A stretch of DNA of 52,876 nucleotides, from positions 1 to 52,876 of the forward strand of contig JAUNQI010000016.1 in the NCBI GenBank assembly GCA_030536255.1. Reading direction: 5' to 3'. Source of the stretch: Eubacteriales bacterium. GTDB lineage: Bacteria; Bacillota; Clostridia; Oscillospirales; Oscillospiraceae. The translations under genes were made by a program, and so were the position numbers. Below are positions 24,991 to 33,079 of this stretch, in pieces. The notes beneath the pieces were generated by a model. That model worked only from the letters and a program-made list of their open reading frames with translations. It was not told where the DNA came from and did no database searches. Position 1 is the first letter of the stretch, and the number at the start of each line of letters is the position of its first letter.

Positions 24991-25892
24991 TTAAACAAAG
25001 CCTCTGTAAATGTTTTCGGATTGAACGGAATCAGGTCGTCGATCTGCTCACCCACACCCACGTATTTCACGGGGAGATTCAGCCTGTCCGCTATGGCAAA
25101 TACGATTCCGCCCTTTGCGGTTCCGTCCAGCTTCGTCAGAACGATTCCCGTAAGTCCGGAGGTCTCCAGGAACTGCTCCGCCTGGATCAGACCGTTCTGA
25201 CCGGTCGTTGCATCCAGCACCATCAGCGTTTCCACGTCGGCTTCCGGAAGCTCCTTGTCTATTATTCTGCGGATCTTGGCCAGCTCATTCATCAGGTTCT
25301 GCTTATTATGAAGTCTGCCGGCGGTATCAATAATGATGACATCCGAGCCTCTTGCCTTTGCAGCGCAAAGGGCATCAAATACCACCGCCGCAGGGTCGCT
25401 TCCCTCTTCATGACGGACAAAGTCCGCTCCGGAACGCTCCGCCCAGATCCCGAGCTGCTCCGCCGCGGCTGCGCGGAAGGTATCTCCGGCACAGAGAAGA
25501 ACATTCTTCCCGTCCTTTATCAGCTGGGAGGAAAGCTTTCCGATCGTAGTCGTCTTTCCCACGCCGTTCACGCCGACCATCAGGATGACAGACGGCTTTG
25601 ACGTGAGCTTCAGGGAGCTGTCACCGACTTCAAGGATCCCGGAAAGAAGCTCGATCAGCCCTTCCCTCGCCTCTCCGCCTCTGCGGAAACGGCGTTCCCA
25701 GGTAAGCTTACGCATTCCCTTGATCACTTTTTCAGCAGTCTCCACGCCGACATCGGACATTACCAGGAGCTCTTCAAGGTCATCATAAAAGTCTTCACTG
25801 TCCGGAGCATAGTTCTGGAAAAGCTCCTCCAGCTCCTGCATATTATTTCTGGTCTTTGACAGACCTGAAAACATTTTCTCAAAAAATCCCAT
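24987..25892 (-). CDS. ftsY: Signal recognition particle receptor FtsY
   Basis: 301 residues forming only the N and G domains; the acidic A domain of proteobacterial FtsY is absent, as in most Gram-positives. The GTPase motifs are GVNGVGKTTTIGKL (G1), DTAGRLHNKQNLMNEL (G3) and TKLDGTAKGG (G4), with the SRP-GTPase insertion containing CAGDTFRAAAAEQL. It docks the SRP-ribosome complex at the membrane. The start is 6 bases after the smc stop and has GGAGGAA. Confidence 0.96.
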   Translation of the reverse strand: MGFFEKMFSGLSKTRNNMQELEELFQNYAPDSEDFYDDLEELLVMSDVGVETAEKVIKGMRKLTWERRFRRGGEAREGLIELLSGILEVGDSSLKLTSKPSVILMVGVNGVGKTTTIGKLSSQLIKDGKNVLLCAGDTFRAAAAEQLGIWAERSGADFVRHEEGSDPAAVVFDALCAAKARGSDVIIIDTAGRLHNKQNLMNELAKIRRIIDKELPEADVETLMVLDATTGQNGLIQAEQFLETSGLTGIVLTKLDGTAKGGIVFAIADRLNLPVKYVGVGEQIDDLIPFNPKTFTEALFK

Positions 25893-25898
25893 AATATA

Positions 25899-28800
25899 TT
25901 ATTCCTCCGCAGCTTTCTTTGCCTGATCAAGGTCAAGCTCAAGGACCGTAGAAACGCCTTTTTCCTGCATGGTAACGCCGTACAGCATGTCCGCCTCTTC
26001 CATCGTTCCGCGTCTGTGCGTAATGACGAGGAACTGCGTACGCAGAGACATGGTTCTCATATAATCCGCGAATCTGCCGACATTTGCCTCATCCAGCGCA
26101 GCCTCGATCTCATCCATAACGCAGAACGGGGTCGGCCGGACCTTCAGGATCGCAAAATACAGCGCAATCGCCACAAAAGCCATCTCACCGCCGGACATCA
26201 GGGAAATATTGGTAATCGCTTTCCCGGGAGGCTGGCACTTGATCTCTATTCCGCATTCCAGAACATTCTCCTCATCCTCAAGGATCAGGGCGGCCTTTCC
26301 GCCTCCGAAGAGTTCTCTGAACGTGGTACGGAAGGCTTCGTCGATCAGCTTGAAGCGCTCCGTAAACAGCGCTTTCATTTCCTTCGTCAGATCCCTGATG
26401 ATCCGAAGGAGGTCATCCTTTGCCTTTTCAATGTCATCCCTCTGGGAGGTAAACATCTCATATCTCGAGCTCACGCGCTCATATTCTTCAATTGCACCGA
26501 TATTAGGAGTACCCAGAGCCGAAATCTGGCGGCGAAGCTCTCCGATCTCCCGGTTTGTTTTCTGGAGATTCTCGACCGGCTGGCGAAGCTCCTGAGCGGC
26601 AGTATGGCTAAGCTCGTAATTCTCCCAGAGCTTATCCAGGATCTGCTTCTCTTCCATATCCGCAGCTGCCTTTTTCTGCTCGATCCTCGCAACGGTACGC
26701 TCCAGCTCATTGATACGGGTATTGCATTGCTGGGCATCCTTTTCGGCCTTTGTGCGTTTTCCTTCCAGCTCCAGCTTGCTTTTGCTGATATCGTCTATTT
26801 CCTTACGGATAACGGAGATCTCATTATTGATCTTCTCAAGCTTCTTTTCCTTTTCCCCGATCTGACTGCTGATCTCCGAAATTTTAGCTTTGGCCTCTTC
26901 CGCTGCGCTGCGGCGGCTTTCGCTGTCCCCGGAAATACTCTCAAGGAGGATCCTGAACTGAGCAACTGTATTGCTGACGGCCGTTTTCTCCGCCGTCAGA
27001 GAGGACTCCACTGCCGAGAGGACGTTTCTGTCCTCCATCGCCATGTCGTAATCATACCGGACCGCAGCCAGATCGTTTCTGGCTTTGTCCAGAGAGCTGA
27101 TCACCGATTTTTCATTTCTGCGAAGCTCTTCCCTTTTTATCTTTAACGCTTCCAGCTCATTTGAACGGGACAATATTCCGGTACCCTTTGCGGCGCTGCC
27201 GCCGGTCATGGAACCTCCGATGTTGATCATCTGCCCGTCAAGCGTAACGATGCGGAAGCGGTCATTTCCTGCTTTGGAAACCCGGATCGCGTCACTCAGC
27301 GTTTCCACGACCACCGTTTTTCCCAGAATACTTGCAACGATCTGCTCATATCTCTCGTCAAATTTCACGAGATCATATGCCACACCGACAAATCCCGGAT
27401 CGTTGACGGGAGCGTCTTTCATGACAGCGCCTTTTATTGTATCCAGCGGAAGGAACGTAGCACGGCCGGAGTCTGTACGCTTCAGCATTTCAATGGCCGA
27501 GCGGCCGTCATTCCGGCTGTCTATCACGATATTCTGCCCTGCAGCCCCCAATGCCGTTTCAACGGCAAGAGCAAATTCATTATCTGTCCGGATCAGATTG
27601 GACACAGGGCCGTGAACGCCTCTGACATTCCCCCGGGAGGACTCTTTCATTACTGTTTTAACAGCACGGGAATACCCTTCAAAGTCTCTTTCCATCTCTG
27701 AGAGCATGGCGATTCTGGAATCCAGGGTCTTTCCGTCGATCTCCAGCCGGTTCGCTTTTTCGGAAGCATCCTGAAGAGCGGTTTCCCGCGAATGGATCTT
27801 CATTTTGCAGCCCGTCAGGACATTATCATTTGCGGAAAGCTTTTCCGCATTCTCTGCCAGAGACGCCGCGATCTCCGAAATACGCTTTTCGCTCAGAGTA
27901 ATATTCTCTCTGATCTCCGCGGAACGCTTCTCCTGCTCCCGGATGTCATCCGCCAGGCGAAGCATTGCCTCTTCGCTGCTTTTTATATTCGCTTTGAGAA
28001 CAGAAACCGAAGACTCACATTCCGCACGCTCGGATTCTTTCGCCGAGAGCCTTTCGCGGGCATTCTCGGTATCCGTATCCTTTCTGTGCATGCGATCGCT
28101 CAGGCTTTCCGTCGAAGCATAAAGAGATTCCAGCTCGGCCTTTGCTTTTTCAAGAGCCAGCGCCGTTTCCGTATACTCCGCATTGACAGATTCCGTTTTT
28201 TCATGGATCTTGTCTAACGTAGTCAGCCATGCGGAAATTTCCTTTACACGGAGCTCGTCACGCAGAAGGAGATATTTTTTAGCGACCTCACTCTGCTGCT
28301 TCAGAGGGCCTACCTGAAGCTCGAGCTCTTCGATCCTGTCATTGATCCTGGTAAGATTCTCGTCCGTTTTTTCCAGTCTTCTCTCCGCTTCCTCTTTCCG
28401 GTAACGGTATCTGGAAATACCAGCCGCCTCATCAAAGATTTCACGGCGGTCCGTGCTTTTTGAGGAAACGATATCTGCGATCTTTCCCTGGCCGATAATA
28501 GAGTAGCCGTCACGGCCGAGACCGGTATCCATCAGAAGGCTGTTCAGATCCTTCAGACGGACCTGTTCTTTATTTATGTAATACTCGCTTTCTCCGGAGC
28601 GGTAATATCTGCGCGTCAGCTCGACCTCACTGCTGTCACTGTCAAAAATTCTTGCGGAGTTATCAATGATCAGCGAGACCTCTGCGAAACCCATCGGGCT
28701 TCTGATGGCAGTTCCTCCGAAGATGACATCCTCCATCTTGCTGCCCCGGAGGGTCTTTGTACGCTGCTCACCCATAACCCAAAGAACAGCATCGGAAATA

Positions 28801-28916
28801 TTGCTTTTTCCGGAGCCGTTCGGACCGACAATCGCGGTTATATCTTTTTCAAACGTCAGGCGCGTTCTGTCCGCAAAGGACTTGAAGCCCTGAATTTCAA
28901 GCGCTTTTAAATACAA
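25899..28916 (-). CDS. smc: Chromosome segregation protein SMC, short-armed
   Basis: 1005 residues. The N-terminal ATPase half has GPNGSGKSN (about residue 30). A first coiled coil (about 160-410) is followed by a hinge (about 425-580, VRGVHGPVSNLI...GGSMTGG) and a second coil. The C-terminal half carries the ABC signature as MSGGE and the Walker B FCVMDEIEAALDEAN. The usual bacterial length is about 1170-1190, so each arm is shorter. It forms the condensin ring with ScpA and ScpB, which are not in the window. Start choice: the longest frame begins at ATG 28943 without a ribosome site, while TTG 28916 has AGAGG 8 bases upstream and gives the family's typical MYLKALEIQGFKSF opening. Confidence 0.94.
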   Translation of the reverse strand: MYLKALEIQGFKSFADRTRLTFEKDITAIVGPNGSGKSNISDAVLWVMGEQRTKTLRGSKMEDVIFGGTAIRSPMGFAEVSLIIDNSARIFDSDSSEVELTRRYYRSGESEYYINKEQVRLKDLNSLLMDTGLGRDGYSIIGQGKIADIVSSKSTDRREIFDEAAGISRYRYRKEEAERRLEKTDENLTRINDRIEELELQVGPLKQQSEVAKKYLLLRDELRVKEISAWLTTLDKIHEKTESVNAEYTETALALEKAKAELESLYASTESLSDRMHRKDTDTENARERLSAKESERAECESSVSVLKANIKSSEEAMLRLADDIREQEKRSAEIRENITLSEKRISEIAASLAENAEKLSANDNVLTGCKMKIHSRETALQDASEKANRLEIDGKTLDSRIAMLSEMERDFEGYSRAVKTVMKESSRGNVRGVHGPVSNLIRTDNEFALAVETALGAAGQNIVIDSRNDGRSAIEMLKRTDSGRATFLPLDTIKGAVMKDAPVNDPGFVGVAYDLVKFDERYEQIVASILGKTVVVETLSDAIRVSKAGNDRFRIVTLDGQMINIGGSMTGGSAAKGTGILSRSNELEALKIKREELRRNEKSVISSLDKARNDLAAVRYDYDMAMEDRNVLSAVESSLTAEKTAVSNTVAQFRILLESISGDSESRRSAAEEAKAKISEISSQIGEKEKKLEKINNEISVIRKEIDDISKSKLELEGKRTKAEKDAQQCNTRINELERTVARIEQKKAAADMEEKQILDKLWENYELSHTAAQELRQPVENLQKTNREIGELRRQISALGTPNIGAIEEYERVSSRYEMFTSQRDDIEKAKDDLLRIIRDLTKEMKALFTERFKLIDEAFRTTFRELFGGGKAALILEDEENVLECGIEIKCQPPGKAITNISLMSGGEMAFVAIALYFAILKVRPTPFCVMDEIEAALDEANVGRFADYMRTMSLRTQFLVITHRRGTMEEADMLYGVTMQEKGVSTVLELDLDQAKKAAEE

Positions 28917-28966
28917 CAGTTCAACCTCTGGTTCATAATTCAAAAACAGTTTCGTAAAAACAATTA

Positions 28967-28995
28967 ATTATACTATAGGGAGCGTTGGTTTTCAA
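28967..28995 (-). promoter_or_regulatory. Internal operon promoter in front of smc
   Basis: On the minus strand TTGAAA (28990-28995), 17 bases, TATAAT (28967-28972). It overlaps the stop codon of the radical SAM gene and would start transcription about 40 bases before the smc start, allowing smc-ftsY and the following genes to be expressed apart from rnc. Confidence 0.65.
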
Positions 28996-30014
28996 TGAAA
29001 AATAATACTGATTCCCTGCCCTGCCGCAGGATCCGCTCTCACTATTTTCAGCTCTGAAAGGGAATACTTCTCCTTCAGATACTCAATGTTGCATCTGTGC
29101 TGTCCGGCCATCTGAGAAATCAGTTTCTCAGGGACTGCAATCTCTGCCCGGCGGTCTCCCTCAGGAAAAGCAAAGTTTTCGAGAAGCTTTTCCGCAGAGC
29201 CGCGCATGATCCTCGACTTTACGAGTTCTCCAAGTGCCGGATGATATGCCCCTGCCGCCGCAGCTCCGGACGACAGTTCATCCGTCGGGTTCAGGCCCAG
29301 CCGGATCACGGGGATCCCCGCCTCTTCAAACATCGGCAGCAGCACAGCGCACAGTTCCACGGCAGCTTCAACCGTATGCTCGGAATAGAGTCCGGCTTTC
29401 CACAGGTCATAAAGGGCGGTATCCTGAACAATAACCGTCGGATAGATCCGCACTCCGTCGGGCTTCAGAGAAATGATCTTTTTCGCGGTCTCCACACTTT
29501 TTTCCGGCGTATCACCGGGAAGACCGGTCATCATCTGAAGGATGAGCCGGAATCCGGCGTCTTTTATCATCCGGGAAGCGTTTTCCACATCAGCAGCGGT
29601 ATGGCCTCTCCCGGAAAGCAGCAAAACATCATCGCAAAGGGACTGTGCCCCGATCTCAATTGTCCCGACGCCAAAATTCCGGAGTCTGGAAAGCACCTCA
29701 TGATCTATCGCATCCGGTCTGGTGGAAAGACGGACAGAAGAGATCATTCCTCTGTCCAGATACTTCTTCGCCGCTCCGAGGAGGGAAAGCTGCTCTTCAA
29801 CCGGAATTGCGGTAAAGCTTCCGCCGTAAAAGGCAAGCTGAATATTATCTCCCGACCCCGTTTTCAGAACGCCTTCCTCAACTGCCCGCTCCACATCCTC
29901 CGCAATTGCCGGAGTCTGATTTCCGGAGATCCTGCGCTGATTGCAGAAAACGCAGTCATTCGGACACCCGAGATGAGGGACGAACACCGGAATAATTCTT
30001 TCTCTGGCGCTCAT
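28992..30014 (-). CDS. Elp3-like radical SAM protein
   Basis: 340 residues. The [4Fe-4S] site is C17-P-N-D-C-V-F-C (Cx3Cx2C) in PHLGCPNDCVFCNQRR, followed by FYGGSFTAIP, the RLSTRPDAI strand and the GTIEIGAQSLCDDVL segment typical of the Elp3/MiaB-like radical SAM barrel. A family C-terminal extension follows. Unlike true Elp3 there is no acetyltransferase domain. This gene is found between rnc and smc in many Clostridia; its substrate is unknown, tRNA modification being the usual guess from relatives. It overlaps rnc by 4 bases. Confidence 0.87.
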   Translation of the reverse strand: MSARERIIPVFVPHLGCPNDCVFCNQRRISGNQTPAIAEDVERAVEEGVLKTGSGDNIQLAFYGGSFTAIPVEEQLSLLGAAKKYLDRGMISSVRLSTRPDAIDHEVLSRLRNFGVGTIEIGAQSLCDDVLLLSGRGHTAADVENASRMIKDAGFRLILQMMTGLPGDTPEKSVETAKKIISLKPDGVRIYPTVIVQDTALYDLWKAGLYSEHTVEAAVELCAVLLPMFEEAGIPVIRLGLNPTDELSSGAAAAGAYHPALGELVKSRIMRGSAEKLLENFAFPEGDRRAEIAVPEKLISQMAGQHRCNIEYLKEKYSLSELKIVRADPAAGQGISIIFH

Positions 30015-30679
30015 TTTGTCAGTACCTTCAATGCTTCGGCGGCAGCGGCCTGCTCGGCCTCCTTTTTTGTCCTTCCGCTTCCCTCTCCGGCCGGTACGCC
30101 GTTGATCACCACGCGGAACGTAAACAGCTTGTTATGGTCAGGACCTGTTTCCATGACTTCTTCATAAGCGATACTGCAGTCCGACTGACGCTGGACAAGT
30201 TCCTGCAGGATCGTTTTTGAATCCACGGGTGAGTGATATTCGCTCAGGTCCGCATCATTCAGAATATAGGCATAAATGAATTCCTTCGCCTGAACGATCC
30301 CCGAATCGAGGTAGATTGCAGCAATAATCGCTTCCACCATATCCGCAAGAACCGAGACTCTTTCCCTGCCTCCGCTTTTTTCCTCTCCTCTTCCAAGCAG
30401 CATACTGCCGCTGATCCCGAGTTTTTCCGCAACCTTATGAAGATTCTGTTCACAAACGAGCTCCGAACGGAGTCTGGACATTTTTCCTTCCGGAACAGGC
30501 GGTTCATGAGAAAAAAGAAATTCCGCCGTAACAAAACCAAGAACAGAGTCTCCCAGAAACTCCATTCTCTCATAGCTTTCCGTCCGGCGTTCATTGGCAT
30601 ACGAGGAATGCGTAAGAGCGGTCCTTAGCAGGTCTTTATTCTTAAATACATATCCGATTTTCTTTTCGAGATCAGTCAT
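30011..30679 (-). CDS. rnc: Ribonuclease III
   Basis: 222 residues. The catalytic domain has the signature YERMEFLGDSVLGFV and the second acidic pair in ADMVEAIIAAIYLDSG. A C-terminal double-stranded RNA-binding domain (about 150-220, SKTILQELVQRQ...GSGRTKKEAEQAAAAEAL) completes it. It cuts double-stranded RNA in rRNA precursors and regulatory duplexes. The gene overlaps plsX upstream and the radical SAM gene downstream by 4 bases each. The acpP gene that often lies between plsX and rnc is not present. Confidence 0.97.
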   Translation of the reverse strand: MTDLEKKIGYVFKNKDLLRTALTHSSYANERRTESYERMEFLGDSVLGFVTAEFLFSHEPPVPEGKMSRLRSELVCEQNLHKVAEKLGISGSMLLGRGEEKSGGRERVSVLADMVEAIIAAIYLDSGIVQAKEFIYAYILNDADLSEYHSPVDSKTILQELVQRQSDCSIAYEEVMETGPDHNKLFTFRVVINGVPAGEGSGRTKKEAEQAAAAEALKVLTK

Positions 30680-31701
30680 TCCGCCTTGCTTCCTTCATCC
30701 GGCCCTGTCCTGAAGAAACCGATATTTGCTTTGATATCTTCAATGATCCCGCTCTCAGCGAACACCTTTGCCTGACGGACAGCCGCAAAAATACTCGAGG
30801 CATCCGAGGAGCCGTGAGCCTTGATAACGGGTTTTGAAATTCCGAGAAGCGCCGTTCCGCCAACTTCGTTGACATCCAGAGACTTCTTCATCTCCCCGAG
30901 ATCCTTTTTCAGAACTGCAGCCGCCAGCTTATTGACGGTGCTCTTATAAAAGACGCCCTTCAGGCTCTTCATGATAAATTTAATGACTCCCTCAGCAGTT
31001 TTCAGCAGAACATTCCCGGTAAAACCGTCTGTAACCGCAACGTCAACAGCGCCGCTGAAAACGGTCGTCCCTTCCACGTTCCCCACAAAGTTGATTCTTC
31101 CGGCATCTCCGGCTGCCTTAAGAAGCTCAAAGGTGCGATGACGAAGCTCATCTCCCTTGGAATCTTCTGTCCCGTTGCTGACAAGGCCTACACGGGGATT
31201 TTCACAGCCCATGATCTTTCCGGCGTAAAAGCTGCCCATACAGGCAAACTGAAGAAGGTATTCCGGCGTACATTCGGCATTGGCTCCGCAGTCTATCAGC
31301 ATAACTCCGTGCTCCCCTGCGGGAAGGACGGGTGCCATCGCCGCACGCCTGATTCCATTGATCCGCTTGACGATCAGCGTTGCTCCGGTAAGCAGCGCTC
31401 CGGTGGAGCCGGCAGAAACAACGGCGTCTCCCTCTCCGGAGGAAAGCATCCGCAGCGCCACAACCATGGAAGAGTTCTTTTTATTCCGGACAGCGGAAAC
31501 AGGATCCTCATCCATCGTGATCATATCCTCCGCAGGAACAATTTCCACTTCTCCTGCACGGTCACCAAGCTCCCTGCGGATCTCGCTCTCTTTTCCGACG
31601 AGAACAATATCCACACCGAGCTCTTTTTTTGCTCTGAGCGCACCCTCTACCGGTGCCTGAGGAGCATTGTCTCCTCCCATAGCGTCAACAATGATCTTCA
31701 T
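30676..31701 (-). CDS. plsX: Phosphate acyltransferase PlsX
   Basis: 341 residues starting MKIIVDAMGGDNAPQAPVEGAL, the family hallmark. DEDPVSAVRNKKNSSMV and SAGSTGALLTGATLIVKRI, with the later DCGANAECTPEYLLQFA and VTDGFTGNVLLKTAEG, are further PlsX blocks. It makes acyl-phosphate from acyl-ACP, the first step of the PlsX-PlsY route to phosphatidic acid. Start choice: ATG 31701 has GGAG 6 bases upstream and the canonical N-terminus; the frame extends to 31725 without support. It overlaps trmFO by 17 bases. Confidence 0.95.
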   Translation of the reverse strand: MKIIVDAMGGDNAPQAPVEGALRAKKELGVDIVLVGKESEIRRELGDRAGEVEIVPAEDMITMDEDPVSAVRNKKNSSMVVALRMLSSGEGDAVVSAGSTGALLTGATLIVKRINGIRRAAMAPVLPAGEHGVMLIDCGANAECTPEYLLQFACMGSFYAGKIMGCENPRVGLVSNGTEDSKGDELRHRTFELLKAAGDAGRINFVGNVEGTTVFSGAVDVAVTDGFTGNVLLKTAEGVIKFIMKSLKGVFYKSTVNKLAAAVLKKDLGEMKKSLDVNEVGGTALLGISKPVIKAHGSSDASSIFAAVRQAKVFAESGIIEDIKANIGFFRTGPDEGSKAE

Positions 31702-33016
31702 TCCATTCTCCGATCTTCTCTTCAATGATCTTCAGCGATCTCGCCGAAATTTCAGCGTTTTTGTTTCTCTTTCCTTTTACCCGGTAATTCAGCGGAGTGA
31801 TGATTCCGAAGTTTATATTCATCGGCTGGAAATCTCCCACGCTGCCGGAGGATATATAATGAGCCAGTGCTCCGATTGCCGTTTCTATCGGGAAATCTGC
31901 CGGTTCAAGACCAAGAAGACGCCGGGCTGTCTCGATACCGACCAGCATTCCGGATGCGGCGGATTCAACGTATCCTTCAACGCCCGTCATCTGCCCTGCG
32001 AAGCTGATGCGCAGTTCTTTCTTCAGCCTGTAATACCGGTCCAGCAGCTGCGGGCTGTTCAGATATGTATTTCTGTGCATTACTCCGTAACGCACGAATT
32101 CCGCATTCGCCAGCGCCGGGATCATCGAGAAGACTCTCTTCTGCTCCGGCCAGGTGAGATGCGTCTGAAATCCGACCATATTATACAGCGTTCCCTCCGC
32201 GTTATCCTTCCGGAGCTGGACCACCGCGTAATTATCCGCTCCCGTACGGGGGTCGACCAGACCGACCGGCTTCAGCGGCCCGTAGCGAAGAGTATCGATC
32301 CCTCTTCTGGCCATTACCTCGACCGGCATACAGCCTTCAAAAACGCCTCCGTCATCAAAGCCGTGCACCTCGGCCTCCTTCGCGCTGCGAAGCTCCTTTA
32401 CGAAAGCGAGATACTGTTCCTCATCGAGCGGGCAGTTGACATAATCCGCTGTTCCTTTGTCATATCTCGATGCGAAAAACGCGCTCGACATATCCACGCT
32501 GTCAATGGTCACGATCGGCGCAACAGCATCATAAAAATGCAGACCCTCACTGCCGCATAATTCCGCGATCTTATCCGCAATGGCATCACTGCTCAGCGGG
32601 CCGGAAGCAATTACGACCTCTCCGTCCGGAATTTCCGTTACTTCTCCGGGAATGATCTCAATATTCGGGTGGGAAGACAGCTTTTGGGTAATATAACCGG
32701 CAAAGCCTTCCCGGTCTACCGCAAGCGCTCCGCCGGCAGGGATTTTGTTCGCATCCGCGCTCTCCAGAAAGAGGGAACCCATCATCCGCATTTCCGCTTT
32801 CAGCAGCCCGACCGCATTTGCCAGCTCGTCCGAGCGGAGAGAATTGGAGCATACCAGTTCTCCGAAAAGAGGGGATTTATGAGCAGGAGTCATCTTCTCC
32901 GGCTTCATTTCCATCAGCCGGACTTTGATCCCCCGTTTTGCAAGCTGCCAGGCGCATTCACTTCCCGCAGGGCCCGCGCCGATCACTGTAACGATCTTTT
33001 CATCTGTATTCTTCAT
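31685..33016 (-). CDS. trmFO: Methylenetetrahydrofolate-tRNA-(uracil-5-)-methyltransferase TrmFO
   Basis: 443 residues. The FAD-binding N-terminus VTVIGAGPAGSECAWQLAKRG and the GlcA/GidA-type blocks FGELVCSNSLRSDELANAVGLLK (with the catalytic cysteine) and GQMTGVEGYVESAASGMLVGIETARRLLG identify it. It forms ribothymidine 54 in the tRNA T-loop using methylene-THF and FADH2. Start choice: ATG 33016 preceded by AGGACGGA; the longer frame would need a TTG at 33043 that lies in the upstream hairpin. First gene of the overlapping trmFO-plsX-rnc-radical SAM group. Confidence 0.95.
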   Translation of the reverse strand: MKNTDEKIVTVIGAGPAGSECAWQLAKRGIKVRLMEMKPEKMTPAHKSPLFGELVCSNSLRSDELANAVGLLKAEMRMMGSLFLESADANKIPAGGALAVDREGFAGYITQKLSSHPNIEIIPGEVTEIPDGEVVIASGPLSSDAIADKIAELCGSEGLHFYDAVAPIVTIDSVDMSSAFFASRYDKGTADYVNCPLDEEQYLAFVKELRSAKEAEVHGFDDGGVFEGCMPVEVMARRGIDTLRYGPLKPVGLVDPRTGADNYAVVQLRKDNAEGTLYNMVGFQTHLTWPEQKRVFSMIPALANAEFVRYGVMHRNTYLNSPQLLDRYYRLKKELRISFAGQMTGVEGYVESAASGMLVGIETARRLLGLEPADFPIETAIGALAHYISSGSVGDFQPMNINFGIITPLNYRVKGKRNKNAEISARSLKIIEEKIGEWNEDHC

Positions 33017-33042
33017 CTTTTTCCGTCCTGTAATATATGACA

Positions 33043-33068
33043 AAGAAGCCGAGCTCTGTCGGCTTCTT
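33043..33068 (-). terminator. Hairpin between topA and trmFO, possible terminator
   Basis: A perfect 10-bp stem (33043-33052 with 33059-33068) with a 6-base loop is followed on the minus strand by TTGTC only. It lies 11 bases past the topA stop; termination is probably partial, since no promoter is obvious for trmFO. Confidence 0.5.
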
Positions 33069-33079
33069 CTATTCAGTTG

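Noticed and set aside
25899..28943. smc start at ATG 28943
   Set aside because: No ribosome site and a non-family N-terminus; TTG 28916 has AGAGG at proper distance and the usual MYLKALEIQGFKSF opening.
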